DNA of 36,654 nucleotides, taken from Candidatus Fermentithermobacillaceae bacterium DTU015 (lineage in GTDB: Bacteria > Bacillota > Sulfobacillia > Fermentithermobacillales > Fermentithermobacillaceae). Both the position numbers and the translations under genes were made by a program. Below, in pieces: positions 26,734-34,969 of this stretch. Position 1 is the stretch's first letter, and every line of letters starts with the position of its first letter. The DNA lies in NCBI GenBank assembly GCA_001513185.1, contig LFST01000008.1:82721-119374 (forward strand). The letters are read 5' to 3'. The notes beneath the pieces are model-generated. The model saw only the letters and a list, made by a program, of their open reading frames with translations. It did not search any database and had not been told where the DNA came from.

Positions 26734-27138
26734 CTACTTCTCCGCTTCAGGCTCTTCAGCGTCCTCTGCGTCAAGTTCCTCCTGCTCAGACTCGGTTTCA
26801 GATGCCTTAAGTTCAGAAATGATCTGGGATACCCGCAAACTGTGCTCTATGCCCTTATCCAGCACGAACTGGATCTCTGGCGCCTGCCTTATCCCCAGGG
26901 CTTTGGAAACCTCGGTCCTCACCAGGCCTTGGGCGCTCTTTAGGCCTTCCATAGTTCTGGCTTTTTCCTCTTCTGACCCTAAGACGCTGACATAAATCTT
27001 AGCAATGGACAGGTCCCTGTTAACCTCTACATTGACAACGCTGGCAAATCCTATTCGTGGGTCCTTAAGCCGCCTTAGCAGGAGTTCGGACACGATCTCC
27101 CGGATAGACGCTGCAATTTTCTCAGCTCTCTGTGACAC
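26734..27138 (-). CDS. rbfA: 30S ribosome-binding factor A
   Basis: The 134-residue protein starts MSQRAEKIAASIREIVSELL, a standard RbfA opening, and keeps VNRDLSIAKIYVSVLG and APEIQFVLDKGIEHSLRV of the KH-like fold. It assists late maturation of the 30S subunit. An acidic tail follows (QEELDAEDAEEPEAEK). GTG at 27138 is chosen over the ATG at 27159 because GGGGTG lies six bases upstream and the protein then begins as its relatives do. It starts 17 bases after the ylxP stop. Confidence 0.93.
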   Translation of the reverse strand: MSQRAEKIAASIREIVSELLLRRLKDPRIGFASVVNVEVNRDLSIAKIYVSVLGSEEEKARTMEGLKSAQGLVRTEVSKALGIRQAPEIQFVLDKGIEHSLRVSQIISELKASETESEQEELDAEDAEEPEAEK

Positions 27139-27155
27139 GAGCATCACCCCGTAAT

Positions 27156-27440
27156 TCATGAAATAATGTCTATTTGGTAGTCAAGAACCTGGCCATCTAC
27201 GTTATCTTCAATCCACACTACGGCTCTTTCAAGGAGCTCCCGGGCGTGATTACCCTGGTTGCTCACAACCGCCATGCCAAGCACCAGCCTGCCCCAGGTA
27301 TCGTGCGCAGCTATCTCTGCGCACGACAAGCCGAAGTTCCTGCGCAGCCTGGTGGTGAGGCTTTTGGTCACCCGCCTCTTCTCTTTCAAAGAATTAATCC
27401 CGAAAAGCCGGATGTCAACCAGGCATTGTGCAACTACCAT
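27156..27440 (-). CDS. ylxP: YlxP family (DUF503) protein
   Basis: The 94-residue protein matches the DUF503/YlxP family: MVVAQCLVDIRLFGINSLKEKRRVTKSL, then AEIAAHDTWGRLVLGMAVVSN. It is found between infB and rbfA across Bacillota. The biochemical role is unknown; an RNA or ribosome-related role is inferred from the constant neighbourhood. The upstream GGCGGTG is a weak ribosome-binding site. Confidence 0.9.
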   Translation of the reverse strand: MVVAQCLVDIRLFGINSLKEKRRVTKSLTTRLRRNFGLSCAEIAAHDTWGRLVLGMAVVSNQGNHARELLERAVVWIEDNVDGQVLDYQIDIIS

Positions 27441-27470
27441 CGTCGCAACACCGCCATACTGCCAGGAACT

Positions 27471-29555
27471 TTAAGCGGGCTTCACTTCTTCCATGGTATA
27501 GACTTCTAAGACGTCGCCCGGCTTTATATCCTGGTAGCGTTCAAGCCCGATTCCGCATTCGTAACCTTGGGCAACCTCAGTAACATCGTCCTTGAACCGC
27601 TTGAGCGAAGCAATCTTGCCCTCGTACACAATCCTGCCGTCTCTCAACAGCCTTACACTTGCGTTGCGGGTTACTTTGCCGCTTGTGACGTAACAACCTG
27701 CCACGGTTCCCACATTAGGCACCCGGAACGTAGCCCTGACCTCAACCCTTCCCAGCACGACTTCCTCGAACTTGGGCTTGGTGAGGCCCTTTACCATCTG
27801 CTCAACGTCTTCCAGAAGTTCGTAGATGATCCTGTAGGTCCGGATCTCTACGCCTTCGGCCTCGGCTACGTTTCTGGCGTTGGCATCTGGGCGCACGTTG
27901 AATCCCAGCACCCTGGCGTCAGATGCCTTGGCAAGCATTATGTCAGATTCTATGACCGCTCCCACTCCCGAGTGGAGCACCTTTATCTCTACCTCATCGG
28001 TATCCATTTTGCCCAACGCTTGCAAGATGGCTTCCAGAGAACCCTGAACGTCGCTCTTTAAGATCAGCCTCAGCTCGCGCTTTTCGTCCTCTTGCTTCTT
28101 GAGGAAATCTTGAAGCGTCATGCGGCTGGTGGCCAGCTCCTGCTCACGCCTCTGGATCTTGCGCTGCTCGGTCACTTCTTTTGCGATCTTCTCATCGGGC
28201 ACAACCAGGAAGGTATCTCCTGCTTGAGGCAGTTCTTCCAGGCCAATGATCTCTACAGGGGTGGACGGCCCTGCTTTCTGTACCTGCCTGCCTCGCCCGT
28301 CAAACATGGCCCTGATTCTGCCCCAGGTAGTATCAGTCACAATTACCTGGCCAACCTCCAGCACTCCCGACCTGATGATGGCTGAAGCTACAGGGCCCCG
28401 GCCCTTGTCCATCTCAGATTCGATGATGTAGCCCCTGGCACTGCGGGTAGGATCGGCTTTTAGTTCTTGGAGTTCGGCCACGAGCACTATCATTTCCAGG
28501 AGGTCATCTATACCCTCCCTGGTCTTGGCCGATACCTCTACCACTACCGTGTCGCCTCCCCACTCTTCGGGGATCAGGCCGATCTCGGCCAACTGCTGCT
28601 TCACCCGCTGGGGATTGGCACTGGGCTTATCGATCTTGTTGAGCGCCACTATCACCGGTACATCTGCGGCCTTGGCGTGGTTGGCTGCCTCTATGGTCTG
28701 GGGCATGACGCCGTCATCGGCTGCAACTACCAACACCGCTACGTCGGTAACCCGGGCACCTCTTGCCCTCATCTGAGTGAAAGCCTCGTGTCCGGGCGTA
28801 TCCAGGAAAATAATCTTATTGCCCTCATGTTCAACTACCGAAGCGCCGATATGCTGGGTGATGCCCCCTGCTTCCCGTGCAGTCACGTTGGTGTTTCTTA
28901 TGGCGTCAAGGAGGGAGGTCTTGCCGTGGTCTACGTGGCCCATGACCGTAACTACAGGAGGCCTTGGTTCAGACTTTTCGGGATCATCAGGACGATCCAA
29001 TTCCAGAGCGATTTGCTCCTCAATGCTTTTCTCAGGCTCTTTAACGGTGACCACACAACCAAGCTTCTCCGCTACCTTGACGGCCAAATCCACGGGTACG
29101 TCCTGGTTGATGCTTATCAGTTTGCCAAAGCTCATGATCGCCCTGAGCACGTTGGCCACCGGCACGCCTATCAATGTAGCCAGTTCCCGTACAGGCGTGT
29201 CACCCTGGATCACCACACGCCTTGCCCCTATCTCAGGCCGGGCTTGCTTCCGGCCGGAACCTTCTGTTTGTCTTGAACCTTTACCCGTGCCCCGCCGGCT
29301 TCCCCGCCTGCCCCTGCGCTGGGCTTCCCTGGCTTTGGCTGCCTGGGCTTCCTCAGCACGGGGATGGCGCTCAGGAGAACCGTCTTGTTTGTCTGCCCCT
29401 GAGAGCTTCCGGCGCACATCCTGGGCTAGTTTCTCATCTAATGCAGTCATGTGATTGCGTACTTGTATCCCCATTTCGTTCAATCTAGAAATCAATACCT
29501 TTGTATCTAATCCAAGCTCCCTTGCGAGCTCATATACACGGATGCGTCGTGTCAT
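27471..29555 (-). CDS. infB: Translation initiation factor IF-2
   Basis: The 694-residue protein has an N-terminal IF2_N motif (RIRVYELARELGLDTKVLI), a basic linker (about 60-110, RRGRRGSRRGTGKG), a second IF2_N region (about 115-170), and a G domain with GHVDHGKT (206-213), DTPGHEAF and NKIDKP. Domains II-IV follow and bind fMet-tRNA and the ribosome. The linker is short, giving a compact IF-2. It follows rnpM by 18 bases with the usual L7Ae-like gene missing. Confidence 0.97.
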   Translation of the reverse strand: MTRRIRVYELARELGLDTKVLISRLNEMGIQVRNHMTALDEKLAQDVRRKLSGADKQDGSPERHPRAEEAQAAKAREAQRRGRRGSRRGTGKGSRQTEGSGRKQARPEIGARRVVIQGDTPVRELATLIGVPVANVLRAIMSFGKLISINQDVPVDLAVKVAEKLGCVVTVKEPEKSIEEQIALELDRPDDPEKSEPRPPVVTVMGHVDHGKTSLLDAIRNTNVTAREAGGITQHIGASVVEHEGNKIIFLDTPGHEAFTQMRARGARVTDVAVLVVAADDGVMPQTIEAANHAKAADVPVIVALNKIDKPSANPQRVKQQLAEIGLIPEEWGGDTVVVEVSAKTREGIDDLLEMIVLVAELQELKADPTRSARGYIIESEMDKGRGPVASAIIRSGVLEVGQVIVTDTTWGRIRAMFDGRGRQVQKAGPSTPVEIIGLEELPQAGDTFLVVPDEKIAKEVTEQRKIQRREQELATSRMTLQDFLKKQEDEKRELRLILKSDVQGSLEAILQALGKMDTDEVEIKVLHSGVGAVIESDIMLAKASDARVLGFNVRPDANARNVAEAEGVEIRTYRIIYELLEDVEQMVKGLTKPKFEEVVLGRVEVRATFRVPNVGTVAGCYVTSGKVTRNASVRLLRDGRIVYEGKIASLKRFKDDVTEVAQGYECGIGLERYQDIKPGDVLEVYTMEEVKPA

Positions 29556-29573
29556 CCGATCACCTCCTCATTC

Positions 29574-29846
29574 TCAACCCCTCTCAATCTCCTCCACAAA
29601 ACGCTCCAATTCTGAGAACAAATCAGGGGGTGGTTCCACACCCAAGGACTTCTCCAGCCGATTCTTCTTGAAGAGCTGCTTCAGACACTCCGGGTTTGGG
29701 CAGACGTAGGCACCCCGGCCTGACTTCTTGCCTGTGGGGTCGAACTCGATCTCACCCTGGGGCGTCCGGACAATCCTGAGCAACTCGCGTTTGGGCTTTA
29801 CTTCCCGGCACCCTAGACAAGTCCGTTGAGGCTGTCGCTTAGCCAC
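29574..29846 (-). CDS. rnpM: YlxR/RnpM family RNA-binding protein
   Basis: The 90-residue protein matches the YlxR (DUF448) family: MAKRQPQRTCLGCREVKPKRELLRIV, GKKSGRGAYVCPNPECL. YlxR was recently named RnpM for binding and modulating RNase P in Bacillus. GTG at 29846 has AGGGGGTG six bases upstream; another GTG at 29855 lies within that site. Located between nusA and infB as usual. Confidence 0.92.
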   Translation of the reverse strand: MAKRQPQRTCLGCREVKPKRELLRIVRTPQGEIEFDPTGKKSGRGAYVCPNPECLKQLFKKNRLEKSLGVEPPPDLFSELERFVEEIERG

Positions 29847-29890
29847 GGATACCACCCCCTATTGTTTTGTTCCAGCACACTGTCCTCTGG

Positions 29891-30922
29891 TCACATATCC
29901 CGATCAGACCTTATATCAATCTTCCAACCTGTGAGTTTAGCCGCAAGACGGGCATTTTGCCCATCACGGCCGATAGCCAGAGAAAGCTGATTGTCCGGAA
30001 CGGTCACCCTTGCAATCCGCTCATCTACATCCAGCTGCACGTCTATCACCCTTGCCGGGCTCAAAGCGTTGCCGATAAAGACCTGAGGATCATCGTCCCA
30101 CTGGATAATGTCTATCCTCTCGCCCCGGAGTTCCTGGACGATCACCTGGACCCTGGAACCCCGCGGTCCCACACATGCTCCAAGGGCATCCACTTCCGGA
30201 AGGTTAGCTGCCACGGCGACCTTTGACCGTGAACCCGCTTCCCTGGCCAGGGCTTTGATCTCCACTATCCCATCCCTGATCTCAGGCACTTCCAACTCCA
30301 AGAGCCGCTTGAGAAGTCCCGGATGTGTCCTTGAGAGCAGGATCTGCGGGCCTTTGGTAGTCTTTTTCACTTCGAGCACGTAACACTTGATCCTATCCCG
30401 CTCGCGGTAGCGTTCACCTTTGGGCTGCTCTTTAGGTAAGATAAACCCTTCAGCCCTGCCCAAATCAACGATGACAACGCCCCTGTCTACCCGGATGATC
30501 TGGCCCGTCACCACATCCCCTTCGCGCTCGGAAAACTCTTCGTAGATCATATCCCGCTCTATGTTGCGAAGCCTCTGCATGACCACCTGCTTAGCCGTCT
30601 GGGCAGCGATCCTGCCGAAACCCTGTGCCTGGATCTCTTCTTCGATGAAATCTCCCTCTTTGTACTTAGGGTTACGCTTCTGAGCTTCACTGAGCGAAAT
30701 ATCCTTGCGTGGATCCCTGACCTGAGACACGACTTCACGGCGGGAGATGACCTTGATTTCCCCAGTCTCCCGGTCAAATTTCACCTTTACGTTCTCGGCT
30801 TTCCCAAAATGCTTGCGGTAAGCTGACAGAAGCGCAGCTTCCATCGCTTCTATTAGATCGTCTATTGCTATGCCCCGCTCTCTCTCCAGTTGTTTCAGAG
30901 CGCTTATGATTTCTCCGTTAAT
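29891..30922 (-). CDS. nusA: Transcription termination/antitermination factor NusA, ATT start
   Basis: The 343-residue protein has the NusA N-terminal RNA polymerase-binding domain, an S1 domain (GDVVTGQIIRVDRGVVIVDLGRAEG) and two KH domains (VGPRGSRVQVIVQELRGE; LAIGRDGQNARLAAKLTGWKI). The first ATG in frame (30844) would cut away 26 residues that are clearly NusA: EIISALKQLERERGIAIDDL aligns with the start of other NusA proteins. Between the rimP TGA, which is in the same frame (30947-30949), and that ATG there is no ATG, GTG or TTG. ATT at 30922-30920 falls exactly at the family's first methionine, with AAGGGGG ten bases upstream. Initiation at ATT is therefore inferred; it might be a base-call error for ATG. 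Confidence 0.9.
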   Translation of the reverse strand: MNGEIISALKQLERERGIAIDDLIEAMEAALLSAYRKHFGKAENVKVKFDRETGEIKVISRREVVSQVRDPRKDISLSEAQKRNPKYKEGDFIEEEIQAQGFGRIAAQTAKQVVMQRLRNIERDMIYEEFSEREGDVVTGQIIRVDRGVVIVDLGRAEGFILPKEQPKGERYRERDRIKCYVLEVKKTTKGPQILLSRTHPGLLKRLLELEVPEIRDGIVEIKALAREAGSRSKVAVAANLPEVDALGACVGPRGSRVQVIVQELRGERIDIIQWDDDPQVFIGNALSPARVIDVQLDVDERIARVTVPDNQLSLAIGRDGQNARLAAKLTGWKIDIRSDRDM

Positions 30923-30946
30923 TTCCTCCCGCCCCCCTTCTTCCCA

Positions 30947-31429
30947 TCACCACGGTTGATCCTTGTAAACCAGCTGGACTTTGCTCACATTGTGCCTGGG
31001 TAGGGCTATGTCTCCATCTTCATCCCTGATAACGACGCTTTCCTCGTCTGCCGATCTATCTAATCCTACAAGTATTCCCTCGAACGAACGCTTGCCGTCC
31101 ACAGGCGCATACAGGTTCACCCTACACTCACGGCCGCTAAAAATCTCAAACTCTTTATCCCGTTTCAGGGTCCTCTCCAAACCCGGGGAAGACACTTCAA
31201 GATTGTAACTGCCGGGTATTGGATCCAGTTCCTCAAGAATCGGGTCTAAGGCTTTGTCCACTGCTATGCAATCGTCAAATGTGATTCCCTCGGTTTTGTA
31301 AATGGTCACGCGCAAAATCTGCCTTCCCATGTCTGACGTCAGTTCAACGTCCAATAGTTCATACCCCATATCCTTGAGGAAGGGCTCAAACACTTCGAAC
31401 AGCTTATCCACTACATCCTTCTGGCCCAC
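30947..31429 (-). CDS. rimP: Ribosome maturation factor RimP
   Basis: The 160-residue protein has the RimP N-terminal domain (KLFEVFEPFLKDMGYELLDVEL, ILRVTIYKTEGITFDDC) and the signature PGSYNLEVSSPGLERTLKRDKEFE, then the C-terminal SH3-like domain. It assists 30S maturation. GTG at 31429 is chosen because GGGGTG lies five bases upstream; the frame extends to 31477, but that would begin inside a leader palindrome. It is the first gene of the nusA-infB operon. Confidence 0.93.
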   Translation of the reverse strand: MGQKDVVDKLFEVFEPFLKDMGYELLDVELTSDMGRQILRVTIYKTEGITFDDCIAVDKALDPILEELDPIPGSYNLEVSSPGLERTLKRDKEFEIFSGRECRVNLYAPVDGKRSFEGILVGLDRSADEESVVIRDEDGDIALPRHNVSKVQLVYKDQPW

Positions 31430-31443
31430 ACCATCACCCCACC

Positions 31444-31479
31444 AACATACAAAGAGTGGGTTTTGGCCAAAACCCACTC
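31444..31479 (-). terminator. Leader hairpin (probable attenuator) of the rimP-nusA operon
   Basis: Positions 31454-31479 form a perfect 26-base palindrome (13-base arms; as RNA an 11-base stem with a GGCC loop), followed on the minus strand by TTTGTATGTT, an interrupted U-tract. It lies between the promoter at 31529-31558 and rimP, 14 bases before the rimP Shine-Dalgarno. It could also end pepQ-type transcripts. A weak terminator of this form in the leader suits NusA-dependent attenuation, as reported for the Bacillus nusA operon; this is inference. Confidence 0.65.
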
Positions 31480-31528
31480 CGGCGAAATCTCCCCGTTGTT
31501 TGTCGCAACCCTGACGTTGTACTAATCC

Positions 31529-31558
31529 AGTATATCACAGCAGTTGTGCAGCTAGCAA
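31529..31558 (-). promoter_or_regulatory. Promoter of the rimP-nusA-infB operon
   Basis: On the minus strand TTGCTA (31558-31553) is separated by 18 bases from TATACT (31534-31529), which is preceded by TG to give an extended -10. It starts 9 bases after the stop codon of the M24 peptidase gene. Predicted start site is near 31522, giving a leader of about 94 bases that includes the palindrome. Confidence 0.65.
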
Positions 31559-31567
31559 ATAAATACA

Positions 31568-32677
31568 CTACATATCCAACAGGTTCCTGGGGTACTGAGT
31601 AAGGCTTCTTGCTCCTTCACCTGTGAGCACGACGTCATCTTCTATCCGTACCCCGCCCTTGCCAGGGATATATATCCCAGGCTCTATGGTAAACGTTGAC
31701 CCGGCCGGCAAGGGCCTGTGGTTGGTTGCCACTATGTAAGGCTCTTCATGTATCTCAAGCCCAAGCCCGTGCCCGGTTCTATGGATGAAGCGATGGCCGT
31801 AGCCGTGACCGGCTATTACCTCCCTCGCCAGAGCATCCACCTGAGCCCCGGTCATGCCTGGCTTTGCGTTTAACCTTGCCCGTTCCTGGGCTTCTAACAC
31901 TATCTCGTAGATCCGCCTTAGTTCCTCAGGAATCCCGCCTATAGCATAAGTCCTGGTAATATCAGACCAGTAACCTCTCACGTTGACACATAGATCCAGC
32001 CAAGCCAGATCACCTGATTCAATCACCCTAGAACTTGTGCCCGCATGAGGTATTGCAGTGTCAGGCCCTGTTGCCAGGGACATGTAGACTCTGTCCGCCC
32101 CTTCCTGCCGCAGTTTCCATTCAATCTCAAGCGCGATCTCCGTGGCGCGCTTGCCTGGAGTAAGGAGATTTCTTGCAATGCCAGCGCCCATATCTGCCAG
32201 CCGGGCTGCTTCCTGCATGGCCTCAAGTTCGCCGGTGTCTTTCACCACCCTGAGCCCTTTCATGATTTCTCCTGCATCAACCCAGGCAAACTCACCCAAG
32301 ACTGCCTTCATAAGGGAGTATTCCAACATCCTAAGGGCGGTGTACTCCAATGCCCAGGTGCCTGTCTTTCCATGGAAGGCTTCCTCAAAAGCTTTGTGCG
32401 GGCCTGCCTCGTCGGTGTACGAATATACATGGAACCGGGCCTGGACCCCTTGGCGTTGCAAGCAGTCGGCAACCGCCTCGCCTTTTTGCCTTTCCAGCTG
32501 GGGCATGATGAGGCTCACCGTACCTTCTCTGCCAACAACAAGCAGGGTTGGCCTTTCAGACAGGCCCATGGACAGCCCTGTCAGGTAAAACATGTTCGGC
32601 CCGGGCATAAGGGCTACGCCTGACACATGGGAGGCTTCCATGGCAGAAGCAAGTTTATCCCACCGTTGTTTGAGCAT
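31568..32677 (-). CDS. M24 family Xaa-Pro aminopeptidase/dipeptidase
   Basis: The 369-residue protein has a creatinase-like N-terminal domain (about 1-125) and a pita-bread M24 domain. The five dinuclear metal ligands are visible: the two aspartates in LDLCVNVRGYWSD, the histidine in HRTGHGLGLEIHE, and the glutamates in IEPGIY and IEDDVV. It probably removes or splits residues next to proline. The ATG at 32677 has AAGGAGGG five bases upstream; the frame's earlier ATG at 32707 has none. It lies between the flavoprotein operon and rimP; in Bacillota a similar peptidase is usually near efp, which is not seen here. A proline link to the dehydrogenase operon upstream is possible but unproven. Confidence 0.87.
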   Translation of the reverse strand: MLKQRWDKLASAMEASHVSGVALMPGPNMFYLTGLSMGLSERPTLLVVGREGTVSLIMPQLERQKGEAVADCLQRQGVQARFHVYSYTDEAGPHKAFEEAFHGKTGTWALEYTALRMLEYSLMKAVLGEFAWVDAGEIMKGLRVVKDTGELEAMQEAARLADMGAGIARNLLTPGKRATEIALEIEWKLRQEGADRVYMSLATGPDTAIPHAGTSSRVIESGDLAWLDLCVNVRGYWSDITRTYAIGGIPEELRRIYEIVLEAQERARLNAKPGMTGAQVDALAREVIAGHGYGHRFIHRTGHGLGLEIHEEPYIVATNHRPLPAGSTFTIEPGIYIPGKGGVRIEDDVVLTGEGARSLTQYPRNLLDM

Positions 32678-32809
32678 CCGCACCCTCCTTCCCGCATAAG
32701 CTAACATGCCGGCCCATTTGAGGCTCGAATATCGTTCCTAGGTCGTCTTGTGGGTGCCCGCCTTAGGCCGCTCTCAGACTACATTCAAGACTACTTCCGC
32801 GAACCATTT

Positions 32810-33958
32810 CTAGACCACGGACGGCTCCACCCTAAGGTCGCCCCTCTCGAAACGTCCCAGGTCCAGCCCGCTTATGTCGATAGACAGCGGTCTGTCCAGG
32901 ATCATCTCGGCGATTACCTTCCCGACTATAGGTGCCAGCATGAAGCCGTGGCCGCTGAACCCCACCGCCTGGTAATACCCGTCGATCCCGGACACGGTTC
33001 CAAGGATGGGATGGGCATCCGGACTGATAGTATAAAGCCCCGACCACTGCCTCACAACCCGCACACCCATGAGCGCCGGTACCACAGAACACATAATGTC
33101 ACACATCCGCTTGAGAAACTGCCACGAATGGCCTATGTCATAGCCCTTGGGCTCGTCGGGGTCGCCTATCCCCATGATAATCGAACCGTGAGGAGTTTGC
33201 TGGCTGTAAAACCCGCGTGAAAACGACATAAGCATGGGATCGAACAGCCGCCCTACAGGTTCGGTGACAAGGATCTGGTGACGCTCGGTGTACACCGGGA
33301 GATCTATGCCCACCATGGCAGCCACAGGCGCTGCCCAAGGCCCGGCGGCATTTACTACCACAGGAGTAGATATGTCACCCCTGGTGGTCCTGACCTTTTG
33401 AATCTTGCCGTTTGACTGTTCGATTCCTGTAACTTCAGTGAAGCAATATACCTCGCCCCCCAGCCGCTCAAACGCCTTGAGGTAAGCCCTGGTTGTATGA
33501 AACGGGTTGGCGTGGCCGTCCCTAGGGTTATACGTTGCCCCATAAAGCCCTTCTATGTTAAGTGAAGGCACTATTTCCCTAGCCTCTTCAGGGGTGAGCG
33601 CGACGGCATTTACACCCAGCCTATGCTGCACTTTTAGATTTGCCTTGAATTGCTCCCATTCTTTTTCGGTATATGCCAGCATCAGGTAGCCTTTTTGGAC
33701 AAATTCGATGTCGTAATCGTACTCCAGTTCCTCCTGCAAAGTTTCAAATATATCGATTGCCGCTTTGCACATCCTGATGTTGCCTTCAGCGCCCCATTGC
33801 TCCCTGACTCCTGCACCGCAGCGTCCTGTTGAACCGCTGGCAAAAGTGTGCTTTTCACATACGACGGTATCTTTGAGCCCCAGTTTGGCCAGGTTATACG
33901 CAATCGCAGCGCCCACCACGCCTCCGCCGATTACCACTGCGTCCGCCCTGGTTTTCAT
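32810..33958 (-). CDS. FAD-dependent amine/imino acid dehydrogenase, DAO family (catalytic beta subunit)
   Basis: The 382-residue protein is a D-amino-acid-oxidase-fold flavoprotein with an N-terminal dinucleotide motif ([20 protein letters not shown]) and the C-terminal FAD contact [17 protein letters not shown]. Such subunits oxidise proline, hydroxyproline, sarcosine or glycine. It is the last of five overlapping genes and starts within the stop of the BFD-like gene (4-base overlap). The set resembles the four-subunit dye-linked L-proline dehydrogenase (PDH1) of Thermococcales and the HcnABC or D-hydroxyproline dehydrogenase systems. The substrate cannot be fixed from sequence. Confidence 0.85.
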   Translation of the reverse strand: MKTRADAVVIGGGVVGAAIAYNLAKLGLKDTVVCEKHTFASGSTGRCGAGVREQWGAEGNIRMCKAAIDIFETLQEELEYDYDIEFVQKGYLMLAYTEKEWEQFKANLKVQHRLGVNAVALTPEEAREIVPSLNIEGLYGATYNPRDGHANPFHTTRAYLKAFERLGGEVYCFTEVTGIEQSNGKIQKVRTTRGDISTPVVVNAAGPWAAPVAAMVGIDLPVYTERHQILVTEPVGRLFDPMLMSFSRGFYSQQTPHGSIIMGIGDPDEPKGYDIGHSWQFLKRMCDIMCSVVPALMGVRVVRQWSGLYTISPDAHPILGTVSGIDGYYQAVGFSGHGFMLAPIVGKVIAEMILDRPLSIDISGLDLGRFERGDLRVEPSVV

Positions 33959-34314
33959 CGGCCATTCACCGCCTTACCGCATGTACATTCCGGACTTGCT
34001 CCGCTCTGCTGCCCATGCCCGGGTTCTGAAAGGGGTGTCAACTCAAGCGCCGCCAAATCGCCCATTTTCACAGGCTTAACCGGAGGCCTGTACTTCGACT
34101 GGAGGATTCCCGAAACGTGTTTTCCGCAAAATCTTGCAATCTCTCCGGCTACCAACAACCTGCAAGTCCTGCCTTGGCACGGCCCCATGCCTGCCCTGGT
34201 TATGCGCTTTACTTCATCCAGGGTGACCGCCCCTTCCCTTATGGCCTTGCGTATCTCCCCCAGGGTTACGTCTTCGCATCTGCAGACGATGATGGAATCT
34301 TCAGCATGAGACAC
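33955..34314 (-). CDS. BFD-like [2Fe-2S] protein
   Basis: The 119-residue protein has the bacterioferritin-associated ferredoxin-like cluster motif [15 protein letters not shown] (C11, C13) and GPCQGRTC (C46, C51), binding one [2Fe-2S] cluster at about residues 8-65. In related enzymes this domain is fused to the C-terminus of the NAD(P)-type flavoprotein; here it is a separate gene. The tail is proline- and glycine-rich and ends with CTC before AVNGR. It overlaps both neighbours (14 and 4 bases), so its product is made in step with the complex. Confidence 0.85.
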   Translation of the reverse strand: MSHAEDSIIVCRCEDVTLGEIRKAIREGAVTLDEVKRITRAGMGPCQGRTCRLLVAGEIARFCGKHVSGILQSKYRPPVKPVKMGDLAALELTPLSEPGHGQQSGASPECTCGKAVNGR

Positions 34315-34969
34315 AGTTCATCCCACCCTTCTCTGCAAGCGGCTCGCCGGTAGGCGTTGCATCTGCAGGTATTTTTCCAGAGGGCACATGATGGTCTGGT
34401 TGGGTTTTGTCATCTACAGCCACTTGGCCGCTTTCCTGTGCCCCAGCAGCTTGATCCAATTCATGGGCTTCTCCCATAGGCAGGAGATTCCGTACCTCCA
34501 TGGACAGCTGTTTGGGAGCACTCACCCACACCACGGGCGTGCCTTGGGGCTTCTTGCCCGGAACCACCCTGTAGGCAACCCCCTGGCCTAGCTTGTTGCC
34601 GCTCCTGTCGAGCAGATAAACCGGATCGCCTTTTTGAGGCAAGGGGAGAAACTCGTAAGGCATGGCAATGAGGCATTGGGTATCGCTTAAGGTTTCGTCT
34701 ACCACGAAGATCGCCAGCCCGGGACAGGCTGCAACGCATACGCCGCAGCCCGTGCACTTATCCCAGTCAACCTGGGGTATATCATTAAGCGACCCAAACG
34801 GCTTAATGGCTCCGAACCTGCAGCTGTGATAACAGGGATCGCAAGGGATCTCCTGAAAACACTCGATCACCACAAAGGCTCCCTGCTTCCGGCGGGATTC
34901 AGGCGGCGTCGCGCTCTCAATCTGCTGTCTTGACGGAATACCGGTAGTCAACAGCTTGTCGGGCTTCAT
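34301..34969 (-). CDS. Two-cluster 4Fe-4S ferredoxin subunit of the flavoprotein complex
   Basis: The 222-residue protein has two 4Fe-4S motifs: C37-x5-C43-x2-C46-x3-C50 ([14 protein letters not shown]) and C72-x2-C75-x2-C78-x3-C82 ([13 protein letters not shown]). A small beta-rich domain follows (about 95-165). Residues 170-215 are a hydrophilic linker, and the chain ends in a CVSC pair. It is likely the electron wire between the flavoprotein subunits. Overlaps of 4 bases upstream and 14 downstream indicate coupled translation. Confidence 0.85.
   Translation of the reverse strand: MKPDKLLTTGIPSRQQIESATPPESRRKQGAFVVIECFQEIPCDPCYHSCRFGAIKPFGSLNDIPQVDWDKCTGCGVCVAACPGLAIFVVDETLSDTQCLIAMPYEFLPLPQKGDPVYLLDRSGNKLGQGVAYRVVPGKKPQGTPVVWVSAPKQLSMEVRNLLPMGEAHELDQAAGAQESGQVAVDDKTQPDHHVPSGKIPADATPTGEPLAEKGGMNCVSC

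Noticed and set aside
28467..29276. Plus-strand 269-codon frame across infB
   Set aside because: Antisense shadow of the IF-2 coding sequence; composition follows the opposite strand's codons.
30844..30844. ATG at 30844 as the start of nusA
   Set aside because: It would remove the conserved first 26 residues, which are still clearly encoded upstream.
32678..32809. Possible promoter before the M24 peptidase gene
   Set aside because: TTGAAT is present on the minus strand but no acceptable -10 lies at the right distance.
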